A DNA stretch of 64,000 bases, from positions 2,666,001 to 2,730,000 of the forward strand of contig JBHGNT010000005.1 in assembly GCA_043228905.1 (NCBI GenBank), given 5' to 3'. The notes under the pieces are model-generated. The model was given only the letters and a program-made list of their open reading frames with translations. It was not told the origin of the DNA and did no database searches. Positions 24,550 through 35,901 of this stretch are shown one piece after another (within the stretch, counting starts at the first letter, position 1; each line of letters opens with the position of its first letter). The DNA comes from Azolla caroliniana. Taxonomy: Eukaryota; Polypodiophyta. The position numbers and the translations under genes are program-made.

Positions 24550-24680
24550 CCCAATGGAGCCCAAGAGGTCATGGGTTCAACCCCTACATTCCACAGTGGT
24601 GTCTAGTAAATTTAAGAGATATATATATAGACTGAAGTAATAAAGAGGTGAGAGATTGGGTTACGAACGATAACAATACA
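24550..24680 (+). mobile_element. SINE copy 3, second unit of the 137-bp tandem duplication
   Basis: By eye this is identical to 24413-24543, which points to a recent local tandem duplication rather than separate retroposition. It lacks the A box. Confidence 0.75.
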
Positions 24681-24720
24681 TAATGTTAATAGGGTAATGT
24701 GTGTGTGTGTGTGTCTCCCT

Positions 24721-24884
24721 CCCCATATGGATGTAGTTCAGTCGGTATGGTTGCCCAATGGAGACCAAGTGGTCATGGGTTCAACCCCTACTCTATGTGA
24801 AATGAGAGATATTTATGGAGTAATAGAGAGGTGAGAAAATTGAACCCAAGATTTTACCACTCGTGTAAGCTAATTACGATGAAA
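24721..24884 (+). mobile_element. SINE copy 4 with A and B boxes
   Basis: The tRNA-like head GGATGTAGTTCAGTCGGTA (A-box region) is followed by GTGGTCATGGGTTCAACCC (B-box region). The head is closer to a tRNA D-arm than that of copy 1. The body continues to about 24880 and abuts GA and GT tracts. Confidence 0.75.
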
Positions 24885-24885
24885 A

Positions 24886-24900
24886 TAGAGAGAGAGAGAG

Positions 24901-24934
<34 letters not shown>
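24886..24934. repeat. GA/GT compound microsatellite
   Basis: A GA run directly joins a GT run at the end of SINE copy 4. Confidence 0.9.
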
Positions 24935-24937
<3 letters not shown>

Positions 24938-26350
24938 ATAATTTATGTGGAGATATCTCCAAGAGAAACTATGTTGACACCACCCATTAGGAAGAGGGAT
25001 GTCGAATGATTGTTTAGGAAAAAACTTGAGAAAAGGGAGAGGTAGAGAAGACCATGAATTGTTGTGGTGACGAGGAGAATGTTGTAGTATGGGATATGGT
25101 CGGGCTCTTGTCTCTATCTCGATGTTTGCGAGAGTCACCATTGGACTATAGGCATTTGAACCACATCTATCTATATATTAGCTTTAGATTCTTGTAGTTC
25201 TCCCCAAAGTGGGAACACTTATTAGTTGTGGAAATATAGCTCAGGGGATCAATGGTCATAAAAAGTTAGAGGTAGTGTCTAAGGCATACAACAATCAGAC
25301 TTGCTAGGGGTGACAAAAACATATAATGCACTTGGTGGTTTCATAATTATCACTAGATATGCTATATACCCTCAGTAGTCTAATAATTATCATTCTATAC
25401 CCTTGGATGCAGTTCACAGAGGTTGGCCGCATACGGTCTCTTCGATGAATCTTGACATTGCATGAAGTAGGTACACTGGCTTTCGATGAACCATCTTTTA
25501 ATAGTGAGTAGTAGGCGAACTTCAAGCGGCAAAAGTACTTGACCCTAACCATGGTGGACAAGCTTCCAAAAGCTTATTGTGTTTCTATTCTCCATTTCCC
25601 CATCCTTGACACTACATGTCCCGTCATTTGGTCCACATCCATGAACCCATCCATCCCATCAATGATAAACGATGACATGCGTATTGATGACAACATATTT
25701 TCGGAAGTGCAACTTTTGGGTTTCCCTTTGTTAGAGTCTAACTAATTAATTAAGCAAAACATAAGGAATTATAAACCAAAGGAAGGAAAGAGGGGTGCCA
25801 AACCACCCATCCACCCCTTAGCAATGACATGAGATGGACCTGTACCTCCTTGATGTCCCATACCATTGAGGGTTGATGCAAGTTATTCCTTGGGTCCTGC
25901 GAGGAACACACATGCTTAGCTAACAAATAGCCATAGCCATGTTGTCATAGTCTCAACATAAGTAAAGCATCTTTGAAAGAGAAGTTATCTACCCTCTTCA
26001 TATAGGCAGAAACCCTATGCCATAATTGAATGCTTTATTTGAAGTGGTTTAGTGATAACATACTTAAAAGTTATCCGACACCGAATATTACAATTCATAC
26101 CCTCAGAATTAACCCACACGTACTCACCATGAGATTACGAAAAACCTATCTCATGATTACTTATGGTTATGCGCATAACACCCTTACACCTTGGTACACG
26201 AGACAAATGTGTTCGATTTCATGAGTGTATACATTACATGCATATAAATAAATATATGTAGATGCATTAGGGATTGAGAGAGAAGAGACAACACTTCTTT
26301 CCTTCGATGTATGTGGGGGGGGGGGCACAAATGAGACACTCAGAACATTC
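24935..26350. other. Intergenic, no gene seen
   Basis: No recognisable coding sequence. A poly-G run lies near 26317-26326. Short frames on both strands are without family resemblance. Confidence 0.5.
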
Positions 26351-26353
26351 AAT

Positions 26354-26977
26354 TTAGAACCAAGTGAGAGAGAGAAAGAAAGACATAAGGAAACATTTAC
26401 AGTGTGAAAAGACAAATTTAGGGTTCCGATTCTGTATATTTATAGTAACGAGACCTCCGCATTGTCTACACAGGGTTCCCTGCTTGAATTTCTCGAAAAT
26501 GTATGCAGCACGATGATGATGACCTAATATCATCAAATTCATGAATGCGGATATGATCGCAAACCTTACAGAACATCTAAGGGGCTGAGTGCTGATACTT
26601 CTTCCTTCCTGTCTTCCCCTTCTTCTTTCCTCTTTCTGGCAATCTCCTCTGTATTTGATGGTTGTCTTCTCTGGTATGTCTCTTCTGTGATGACAAACAA
26701 TTAGAGCTCCATGATTCTCAAGAGGACGTGATTGTTGTAGCTGTAGTATTCGTACTGTCTGAGAAGAATCCTTAGATTGCTTAGTTATGTAGGTCCAATT
26801 GATAGAGCACGGGGTTTTCAGGTCGGTTCTATCCATGTGTCGGTAACAGTACGGTTTTAAGATAGTTTTAAGTTTTTTGTGGCTGTAAAATTGGTTGTTA
26901 TACAGAAAATAGAATACCCGTCGACAATTGTTAATGCATAAGGGCTGAAATGTTCTCTGTAAAGAGGAAGTAGTCAT
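26354..26977 (-). CDS. Unrecognised 207-codon open frame
   Basis: This ATG-started frame ends near a GA-rich tract. The product is basic and has a central stretch rich in Lys, Arg and Glu (EERRRGRQEGR), but no domain, signal or membrane pattern I can name. The frame is long for this AT-rich DNA, though the C-terminal end falls in low-complexity sequence. It may be a chance frame or a decayed gene. Confidence 0.2.
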   Translation of the reverse strand: MTTSSLQRTFQPLCINNCRRVFYFLYNNQFYSHKKLKTILKPYCYRHMDRTDLKTPCSINWTYITKQSKDSSQTVRILQLQQSRPLENHGALIVCHHRRDIPEKTTIKYRGDCQKEERRRGRQEGRSISTQPLRCSVRFAIISAFMNLMILGHHHRAAYIFEKFKQGTLCRQCGGLVTINIQNRNPKFVFSHCKCFLMSFFLSLTWF

Positions 26978-26979
26978 AT

Positions 26980-29440
26980 GAAGTGAGAGTAATGTCTAAG
27001 AGGTCTAGTTGGTGAATATATAGCCGTCCGTGGTCGTCTGGTTGTGTGTAGCATATTATATCGGCTGCAGTTAGGTTGGGATTCAGGGTTACATGCATTA
27101 TTCTGTAATACTATCTATTATTTGTGGCGAATAATGACATGGTAATTCTTACGTTATATTATTTTCATATTCCATAGTTCGATAATGGTTATCTTTTTAG
27201 GGTAATTCAATGAATCCGAACCTTGGTACGATAGCAGATTTTGCATAAAATTCCAAAGTGGTAGAGTGTTCCAAATATCTAATAAGGGTATGTAATCTTT
27301 TGTTTCGTGTGGCTTCGTCATGTCCAGTCGGCACTGTCGAGAAAGCAATGTTAACAAGCTAATATCAGATCCCTACATAAAACAGTTTGGACGATTGGAA
27401 ATGAGATAATTTGGAAACATTACTAGCGAAAAATCTCTATTATTAATCGTTTGTTTTTATTTGTCCAGTCGACAATGGTAGAAAGATAGTTCATTTCGTA
27501 GACAGTAATGGCGGATTGAAAAATACATTTCTTTGGAGACATTTAAGACCAAACAATACAAATCTCTGTTATTAACTGTTAAGTTGGACAAACGTAAATA
27601 ATGACAGTAAAAAATGTACAGTGTGAGGTATTAATACCTTATCGACGTTTAGGATTATTTTATATTATTGGTTCTGGGTTTTGTGTTGTATAATGGCAAT
27701 CAATATAAACATCTACTTACAACAAATCTTTGTATGTTGGTAGCGGTAATTCTCTGCCGTCACAATTATTTCATGGATTTCAAACGACATTTATACGATC
27801 TCAATAGTAATATCTGCTATGAATTGCTTGGCTGATGAAACATGGAATTAGTCGCAAATACAGCATGTTCGGTCTTGATATGTGTTTTTTCCCGTTAGGA
27901 TCTTATAGTACGTACCAGTTAATACCAGCATTCACTCAACAAATTGTTGACCCTTTACCTGATTAGTCGTAATCCAAACCTAATATTTTCAGGATTCGAA
28001 GTGACATTTGATTTGAACAAATACAGATCGGAGGTAATCCCTATATATTCTCACGATTTCAAATGCAATTTGATATAAACATCATGAATATCCAATCTTT
28101 TATGACTGGATTGGTTGCACCAAAATTAGAATTTGGAACAGTGGCAGAGTTAGCAAAATAAAGAAGTTAGGAAAACGCTGCGTTGTAATCATTACGAATG
28201 CTGATGTTGTTGGTGGCAGTGCCTAAATATGATGGATTAGTGTATGTGTCATATGAATAAGAGTGTAAAAACTCAACACGTCACTTACGAACAAGTTTTA
28301 AAATGGGAAGGCTCGATATCATGGAATATCCTATAAAAGGTACCTGAACATAGATAAATTAGCATAATTATGTCATAAAGCTAATGAAATTCATAGATAC
28401 ATATCATGTTAATGTTTGTAAGGAAAAGCACCAACAATATATGTATCTAGTGTAAAATTACATATTTAAGTTTACACCGTGGTAATTACTGTCCACATTT
28501 TTTTATTAACCTATATTTTTTACTGAAATAAACCAATAAGTATTGGAATAGAACAGGTTTAATAGTTAAAACTAAAAGGATTAAAATTAAACCTGAACTT
28601 TAGAGTCGTAGAATATTCAATAAAGGTTTTTCTATAAATTAATTTTAATTTTTTTTTTCCAAAAGTAATTTCTAACTAGCAGTTTTAGTAAAGAAAAACG
28701 ATTTAAGAACATATAGCATTATTATGCGATATTATTTTTTGTGTTGTATAAAAAAATATATAATATATTATTATACACACTTCATAGTTCATATATACAT
28801 ACATTTGTATGCGGGATGTATATATATATATATATGAGTCATGACATGGAAAATAGAACTCTAGCATGTCATTTGACATATATAAAATTTAGGGACCCTG
28901 TACATGAAAATGGAAATTTAAACTTTGTCACTCGACAGACATTTTCATTGGGTGTATGTTTTTGACGGACAAAATGGCCTTTGACGGGCATGACACCCAT
29001 CAAATATTTGCTCTGGTTGGTGCTACAAGCCCAAGTTATTCACTTTGCAAAGACTAAATTCAAGGTCTGTTCGATGATGGTCCCACTGTTACAGCAGTTA
29101 GAAAATTGTAATTTTCGAATGGATATATTAAAAATGAAAACCAACGAAAAAATAGAAAATTTAATTTTCGATTGGATTTATTAGAATAGATAAAGGAAAT
29201 ATAAAAGAAAATTCATTATCTTATTTCAAGTTTAACGTGGTATTAAAACCCTCTCTTATCCAAATATCTCACACAAGCTAACGTAAAAAAATCATAATTC
29301 TGTTACCCAAAATTTTAAACTAATGCTACCATAAGTAATCAATATGTTAAATGTTGGTTCGTTGAAACAATATTTTACAATCGCTCTCTGTTTTGCAGTA
29401 TTTCCAATGGAAATGGAAATGATATTCTGTGAGCGGTTGA
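26980..29440. other. Intergenic, no gene seen; short imperfect repeats
   Basis: AT-rich. The phrase GTCCAGTCG-CA-TG appears near 27323 and 27462, and AAATCTCT-TTATTAA near 27430 and 27560. This suggests an old duplicated element, but no coding sequence is left. Confidence 0.4.
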
Positions 29441-29443
29441 TAA

Positions 29444-32425
29444 CTAAGCTGAAAATTTTATCCCTTCATCATCCTCAGATGTGCCTTTGAAAATAGTGGC
29501 CTTCCCTCGCTGCTCGAGAATCTTTAGAGCTTGAAATAGCACCGATCGATCAATTCCAGCCAAATCTGCGATTAAAACCACACTTGTCATCTATACATGA
29601 GTTTCCTGCCAAATCTTGTTTTTGTTTTAATGGTGCACTAGAGATATTCTTGGATAATGAAGCATCTCTTTGTGGATTCACTGACACTCAGATTGAAGGC
29701 TTACAAAGATGAGGCAATAACCATATCATAAACCTATCAATTGTTTGTTACAGAAGACGAATTAATCATTAATCTATTGAATTTATGCAATTAAATGGTA
29801 AACCTAAATCTATGCTAATTTTTCTTGTTCAATGGGTCAACTGTACACAATAGTAGAACTGAGCTCAGGAGTACCTGTTCCTCGAGTGTCATCACCGAAT
29901 CGAATTTCTTCAATGGTCATCACACCATCCTCCATTCCATGTTCTCGTACCTGGTGGTGATAAGTGATGCTTATAAGTCACAATTATTTATCTCCTAACT
30001 AATGACAAATTTAAAAAAATCTAAATATAATATATGCATATACATGTAGTTAATAGGTATATAATTTATCCTTGCAAAAAACCTATCTAAAACGAGGGTA
30101 ATGTATCTGAAACTTTGTGCTTATGAATAGAATTCAGAAACAGCTCGGTTCAAACCTAAAACGAGCCGTTAAACCATTTTTTAATGGTTTGGCAGTTCGG
30201 GTTAGGCTTGAGCTTGTAGACCAGTTTGAGCTCGGTTTTTTCAATGCTTGAGCTGAACCGAACCGGATAGGGTCAAACCAGTTTAGGAAGCAGTTTGGTT
30301 CAAGTTTGAAATTGTCCAAACCAGTTAAGCTTAAACGGTTTGGGATGGACAAGGACAAACGGGTTAAGCCGAAACTGAGATTTTGGCCATAAAGCAAGTT
30401 CTTGAAGATGGGAACAGATGTTGTCGCCATGTGGTGGGATGTGATAAAATTGGATTTAGTTTTTTCTTCATAAAATTGATGACAGGGAGATTTTAGAGGA
30501 CCTTATGAAGTTTGGGAAAGGTCTTGCATACAAAAAAGTAGACACAGTACTAATGGCCATCGGTGAAACTTCCTTTGATATGGTCAATTTATCCACCTTT
30601 TTTCAGTTATATGGGCTATTTCAGCATTGATTGTCGACCAAGCTTGTGAGGGAGAATAACAAAAACAAAGGAATTTGACAAACAACAAAAAGCTTGGGGG
30701 TATATTAGGAAATGTCCTCCACAAAACCATGATATGTGAGCACTTCATAGATTATTGGTTTTCAATGCCATCACTCCATGTACCTTATTTGCAATGATAA
30801 CGTAGACACAAGAGGGTATAAATGGCTACGCGGCTGAGTAACCAATTCTATACTATATGCTTTGATAACATACAAGTCACTGACATAAAAGAAGTTAGAG
30901 AAATTGACAGATATATTTATGCTACAGAAAGATGCAATCTAGGCTGTCATTCCAACCCATTGTATTAGTGGTTTCCTGTATTTGTTAGCAGTTAGATCAT
31001 GCTCATAGTTCTAAAAAGTAAAATCCCTATGTATGCTGCCCCCAAATACCCCTATGTATGCATTATATCCTGTAATGCCATTCATCAACCCCATCTGGAG
31101 ATCAACTCTATGGTCACTTCATCCTCTTGCGTATCTGGGGGGGGGTTGTCCTGGGCATTTGGAGAAATAACAAAAATCTAAGGGTATTTCAGAGCTTTCC
31201 CATATGATCAACTTACAAATTTAAGGATTAGATCGGCCCAATCTTGAATTTTCCGCCAATGGATCATGCATTTTGTGCGTCCTTTATCTAGCCATTCAGC
31301 TCGCCCTTCAAAAAACACCAACTCTAAAATCACATACTAGAAACAGTGGAATATGAGACTTCAAGTGGTAAAGGTATTTAAACAGAAACATGCGGATAGG
31401 TCTAGTAGGAAGCATCTATACCGTGTTCATATCAATACAAGGAAATATACACATAAAAAGCATACAATCATGCCCATTTAGATGTTTGCAAGTAAAGTTA
31501 AATACCTTCCTTTACCAGGGCACCCAGAAAAAGCTCTCTCGCTTCATGGCTTAATTTCCCTGCTTATGAATAATGTACAAGGAGAATTGGAATTAAAGAA
31601 AGATTTCAAAGAGTTAAAGGACCAAAGAATGAAACGTTACTATCAATGGAAGAATTTATTGTAAAGGCAAGATCAAAAGAATAGTTGAACAACATGAAGC
31701 GTGGCAAGACAACTTGTTTACCGTCAATGAAAGAACTGGAAAAGAATACAAAAGAGTATAGAGAGGATTTTAAGCAAAACAAAAATCAAAGTGAGATTTT
31801 TAAACAGAACACATAGCAAATTGAAAATTTTAAGAAAAACACATAGCGAATTAAGAAATTTAAATAAAACAAAGAGTAAAGAGTGTAGAAGCCTTAGTTT
31901 ATTTCAATAAAACTTCAAAGAGAGATAATTAAATAAGAAGAAAGAGAAAAGACACCAACAGAACTTTATATCAAATGCAAGGGCACAGAGAGAATTACAG
32001 AAAACATGATAAGAAGATATGAAACGAAGATAGACAAGAAATACCTTTACTGTCAATGGCAGATCAAGGGAAGAATTAAATAGGAGGGAGAGAGAGACAT
32101 ATAAAGAAGCTTACTATCAATGGAAGTGTTGACAAAGAGGGGAATGTCATCTTCAAGATCGATGCGGAAGACCTTGTGATGTTTGCAGTACTTTAGAATG
32201 AGCTCCTTCCATAGCTCTATTTGTTTCTCTCTCGTATCCTTGACAGGTTGAAGCCTGGACAAAATAATTATATAATATAACTACGATCGATCTGAATTTA
32301 CATGTAATTACGAGACGCAAACCTTTGAAACAGGAGAGATAGATGTGTAAGAAAACGATGATGATGACTTACGTGAAATAGGGTGGATACGTGAAGAAAT
32401 AAGGCCACTTGAAGTCCTCCTCCAT
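29444..32425 (-). CDS. VPS25: VPS25, ESCRT-II subunit
   Basis: Six exons join in frame to 177 aa: 32425-32373, 32254-32115, 31559-31506, 31305-31217, 29950-29875, 29565-29444. The product matches plant VPS25 along its whole length. It starts with the PPYF-type contact (YFFTYPPYFTLQP) that binds the VPS22/VPS36 core, continues with DTREKQIELWKELIL, SHEARELFLGALV and EGRAEWLDKG, and ends in the second winged helix (GIDRSVLFQALKILEQRGKA, then DDEGIKF). As a two-winged-helix subunit of ESCRT-II it links ESCRT-I to ESCRT-III on endosomes during sorting of ubiquitinated cargo. Start: the first ATG, directly before EEDFKWP. Intron 4 (1266 bp) carries a GGTTCGG-rich repeat at about 30125-30420. The leader contains a GA tract near 32503. 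Confidence 0.95.
30125..30420. repeat. GGTT(C)GG-rich dispersed repeat inside VPS25 intron 4
   Basis: Repeated words such as GGTTTGG, AACCGAACCGG and AACCAGTTT, with both orientations mixed. The same words crowd at 41.04-41.23, 41.56-41.69, 59.53-59.81, 60.85-61.08 and 63.17-63.96 kb. Confidence 0.6.
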
Positions 32426-32429
32426 AGCT

Positions 32430-33411
32430 TTACAGATGCATCCTAGAGGTTTCTCAGATTCGAACTCCTGGCTTAGAAAACTATATGTCTGCAAAAACAC
32501 AGCGAGAGAGAGAGAGAGAGAGAAAGAAAGAAAGATATATTAACGTCTTTTAAGAGGCCAAAATGGCCTATAAGACAAAATAAGAGAGAGAGATGCATAA
32601 AAGAGCTCCTTCCTATAGAAAGAATAAGAAGAAGAAAGACATTTTCACTAAATTCACAAAATACCCCTCCGTTCTCCCAATCCTCAACACACCCACACAC
32701 ACCCGGCATTGAGCACATTTTATCGCATGTGAAGAAACAATTGATATGAGTAAAATTACTCAAATACTTATTTGTTTCACGTTATAGGAATGTACAATTG
32801 CTTATTTGCAAATTTATCAATACATGTTTGGGGTTCATAACTTAAGATTACTGATTTACTTGCATATTTTATTCATCTAACATGTACGTATTTATGTTAC
32901 CTAAGGTTAAGAATTCAAACAACATGATGAACAGAACTCAAAACACCACATAGTTCAGTTTATAGCCTTTGTAAGCTTTATACAAGCTATTGCTCATTGG
33001 GAGTGCAAGAAACAACTTTATGTTTGACAAGATTCATGTGTGGAATTAGCTAAATTGTTAGCATGCCTTCCTTGTCTACCCACATTTAATGTGATAGAAA
33101 AGCAACAAAGCAGCTGAAATCATGCAGAAATTTCAGCTATATTAGAGACAAGTATTCCAAAAGAGATATTACATTACATTAAATCATGCATAGCATAATG
33201 ATATGTAAACTTAAGTGCTTGCATGGAAAAGAACCATATGCAACCCCTGCAAAGGAATTTACATGTTTGTATCTTCTTTTACATGAATGGAAATGCATTT
33301 GGAACATGGTGCTCATCTTCGTACACGAAGGGCATTTCTACTTTGGCAAATAGTCACAATCTTATCTTCTGCTATACGAACCATTTGATTGGGCTTGGTA
33401 GTTGAATTCTA
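32430..33411. other. Intergenic between VPS25 and the SUV3-like gene
   Basis: It includes a (GAAA)n tract and dispersed repeat at about 32519-32610, shared with 9440-9530. The rest is AT-rich without coding signal. It serves as the VPS25 promoter and the 3' flank of the helicase gene. Confidence 0.5.
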
Positions 33412-35901
33412 TCAACCAGTATTCTTATGTAGGCCTGTTAATGATTGTCCAAGTGTTTGTGCAATGGCCATCGACATATTTTCTCCTTCCTTCTTATGAG
33501 GGAACAACTCGGGAGGAAAATGCTGGCTCAGCCATAAATACAATGAAATCAATTTATACTTATCTTCGAGATCCATAAGTTGAAAATCGATCTCTGAAGA
33601 ACTTGACGGTCTCCCTATCAATAGTTGAAGTGGGATCCTCTTACTATATGATCTAGCATACTGAAGAAGAGCTCCTACAGATTTTGGGTCTCTTGCACTC
33701 ACTGGCGAGAAGCAAAAAGTGAACCTTTCTTCTAATGTTAAGTTCTCCACTGTATCGATTACAGATGCTATTTTCATTAGTTCTTTATTTTTGCAAAGAA
33801 AATAGAATGCGTCTACCCGACTAGTTTCTATAAATTTTTCTAATAACTCTGAGAATTTCGCATTCGGCATATGATTAGCAAAAATCTGGAGTTGTTCACA
33901 TGAAGGAAAAAGACCAGCATTACATGCATCAATAAAGGGTTGCGCTAAGCACAATTGTAGATGAGGTAGATCTGAAAGATGAAATGTGGTCACAAGTCCT
34001 TCTGGATAAAGGCTTCCTCGCCGCCCTGCTCTTCCAGCAATTTGCTTAATCAACAATGTAGGTATATTATTCATCAACTCTCCATTGAATTTCTCGAGAG
34101 TATGAAATACTACTCTCCGGATGTTCAAATTAAGACCCATTCCGATTGCATCACTTGCAACCAATATATCATAACCACTTCCGGGTTCATTGAATAGTTT
34201 GGCTTGTTGTGCTCTTGTCTCTGGTGGTAAGGCTCCATAAACTACACAACATGGCTTTTGCGTGGCTCTTTCCACCGCTCTTTTGATCTCAAAAATGTCT
34301 CTTCGAGAAAAGGCAACGATGCAATCACCTGGCTCAACATTATTAAAGCTGCCATTCAAAGTATTTGTATCCACCCCTAACGGTTTAAATCGCTCATATG
34401 AACACTCACTCAATTCATCTCCTGTGGCTAAACAAATGTTTCTTACTACACCCAATGCACTAGGATCGCCACACAAGTGTATTTCCTCAGCTTGTAAGCC
34501 TAATAATGCTCGGGTCCATGCCCACCCTCTATTTTCATCATTCAATAGTTGCACTTCATCGATCACCGCAACTTTCCAAACATTTTGTATTGATGCCATT
34601 TCTACTGTACATGAAACATGGTTTGCAGAGGGCATTTCTTTCCTCTCTTGCCCTGTAATAAGACTACAAAGAACTCCTTTACTATTCGCATAATCATATA
34701 CCTCCATAGCTAGAAGCCTTAGAGGGCTACAATAGATACCACTTGGCTCACATAGAAACCTTTGCAAGGCATTATAGGTCTTCCCACTATTTGTTGGTCC
34801 ATAATGATAGATAATCTTGCGCTTGATTGACCGAGCATATGGAAACACTGAATGTGGCTTAGTCATATTGGCTGATTCTAAAAGATCTGTAAATCTTCTT
34901 ATTTCCTCGGGAAACTTCTCCTCACAGAATGCAACAAACATAGGAAATATGACTTTCTGTCTTATTTCTGAAGTATCCATACCTTGCAACTCTTTCTGCA
35001 TTTCTAACGAAAATTTCTCAAGGAAATACATCTGAAAGGCAGGGGTGGCAAATGGAAAGAACTTTTCATTCACCAAAATTTCATCCTCCAAATCCTCATT
35101 AGACTCAAAACATCCCTTTAGAAATGACATAATGTCATCTTTCTCAGAGCTCTGCTTTGGTGAATAGTGCATTGCTGACGCATTCACTGAGGAATCTTTA
35201 TTATTACCATTACATGAGAAAAATCCAATCTTCTCTGCCATTCCAACTTCATTTTCCCTTTCCCTTTCCCTTTCCTTGCCATTTCCATTAAGAAGCCATG
35301 GTGAGGCGCTGTCTTCCTTAGCATTTTCATTAAAAAACGGTGGTGGATTACATGAAAAGGAACCACTTTCATTACCATTTTCGTTACTATCTGATAATGG
35401 CTTACATGAGGTGACATTCTTTCCCATACCATTATTTCCACTTGGAATACATGGTTTATCCCATGGAAAGCCATCATCTTTTTTACCTTTACTTTCATGA
35501 AGCGTCAATGGAGGTTCACAGGACAATACATCATTTTCCTTACCACTGGTTCCACGAAGATTCCACGGCTTCTCACGTGAAAAGGAAACACTTCCACCAT
35601 TAGCTGAGGCATTGTTTCGCTCTAAAACTCTCCTGTTCAGAAGGCTTCTCAGAGTTTTACCGCTTATACTGATTGCCAGAGAGGAAGCATGAACAGTGGC
35701 ATCTTCATCTTCAATCCATGACGATGAATTAAAACTGGAATAAAAGCATAAGGTACGAACTTGTAAATAAGCTTGATAGATACTGCGAAAACCATGGCTT
35801 GAGCTGTGGCAAGAACCTAAATCAATCAGAGAATATACCGGGCTTTGATTTCTGTATTGTTTTACTATATGTAAGGTCTTGGAAACCCTAAATTTGAGCA
35901 T
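33412..35901 (-). CDS. SUV3: SUV3-like DExH-box RNA helicase, mitochondrial
   Basis: A single-exon 829-aa frame from the ATG at 35901. SUV3 helicases unwind RNA in mitochondria and feed it to degradation; plants have one or two copies. The first 60 residues are basic and Ser/Tyr-rich with almost no acid, fitting a mitochondrial presequence. The helicase core shows Walker A GPTNSGKT (368-375), a DEVQ box (448-451), CGDPSA in motif III position, and motif VI QIAGRAGRRG (620-629). The SUV3 C-terminal region follows. Between the presequence and the core, residues 107-210 hold five or six imperfect repeats of about 19 aa rich in Cys, Pro, Asn and Gly, then a KERERERE run. This linker is longer than I would expect for the family. 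The gene is followed 3' by VPS25 on the same strand. It could equally be the DExH18-type paralogue. Confidence 0.92.
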   Translation of the reverse strand: MLKFRVSKTLHIVKQYRNQSPVYSLIDLGSCHSSSHGFRSIYQAYLQVRTLCFYSSFNSSSWIEDEDATVHASSLAISISGKTLRSLLNRRVLERNNASANGGSVSFSREKPWNLRGTSGKENDVLSCEPPLTLHESKGKKDDGFPWDKPCIPSGNNGMGKNVTSCKPLSDSNENGNESGSFSCNPPPFFNENAKEDSASPWLLNGNGKERERERENEVGMAEKIGFFSCNGNNKDSSVNASAMHYSPKQSSEKDDIMSFLKGCFESNEDLEDEILVNEKFFPFATPAFQMYFLEKFSLEMQKELQGMDTSEIRQKVIFPMFVAFCEEKFPEEIRRFTDLLESANMTKPHSVFPYARSIKRKIIYHYGPTNSGKTYNALQRFLCEPSGIYCSPLRLLAMEVYDYANSKGVLCSLITGQERKEMPSANHVSCTVEMASIQNVWKVAVIDEVQLLNDENRGWAWTRALLGLQAEEIHLCGDPSALGVVRNICLATGDELSECSYERFKPLGVDTNTLNGSFNNVEPGDCIVAFSRRDIFEIKRAVERATQKPCCVVYGALPPETRAQQAKLFNEPGSGYDILVASDAIGMGLNLNIRRVVFHTLEKFNGELMNNIPTLLIKQIAGRAGRRGSLYPEGLVTTFHLSDLPHLQLCLAQPFIDACNAGLFPSCEQLQIFANHMPNAKFSELLEKFIETSRVDAFYFLCKNKELMKIASVIDTVENLTLEERFTFCFSPVSARDPKSVGALLQYARSYSKRIPLQLLIGRPSSSSEIDFQLMDLEDKYKLISLYLWLSQHFPPELFPHKKEGENMSMAIAQTLGQSLTGLHKNTG

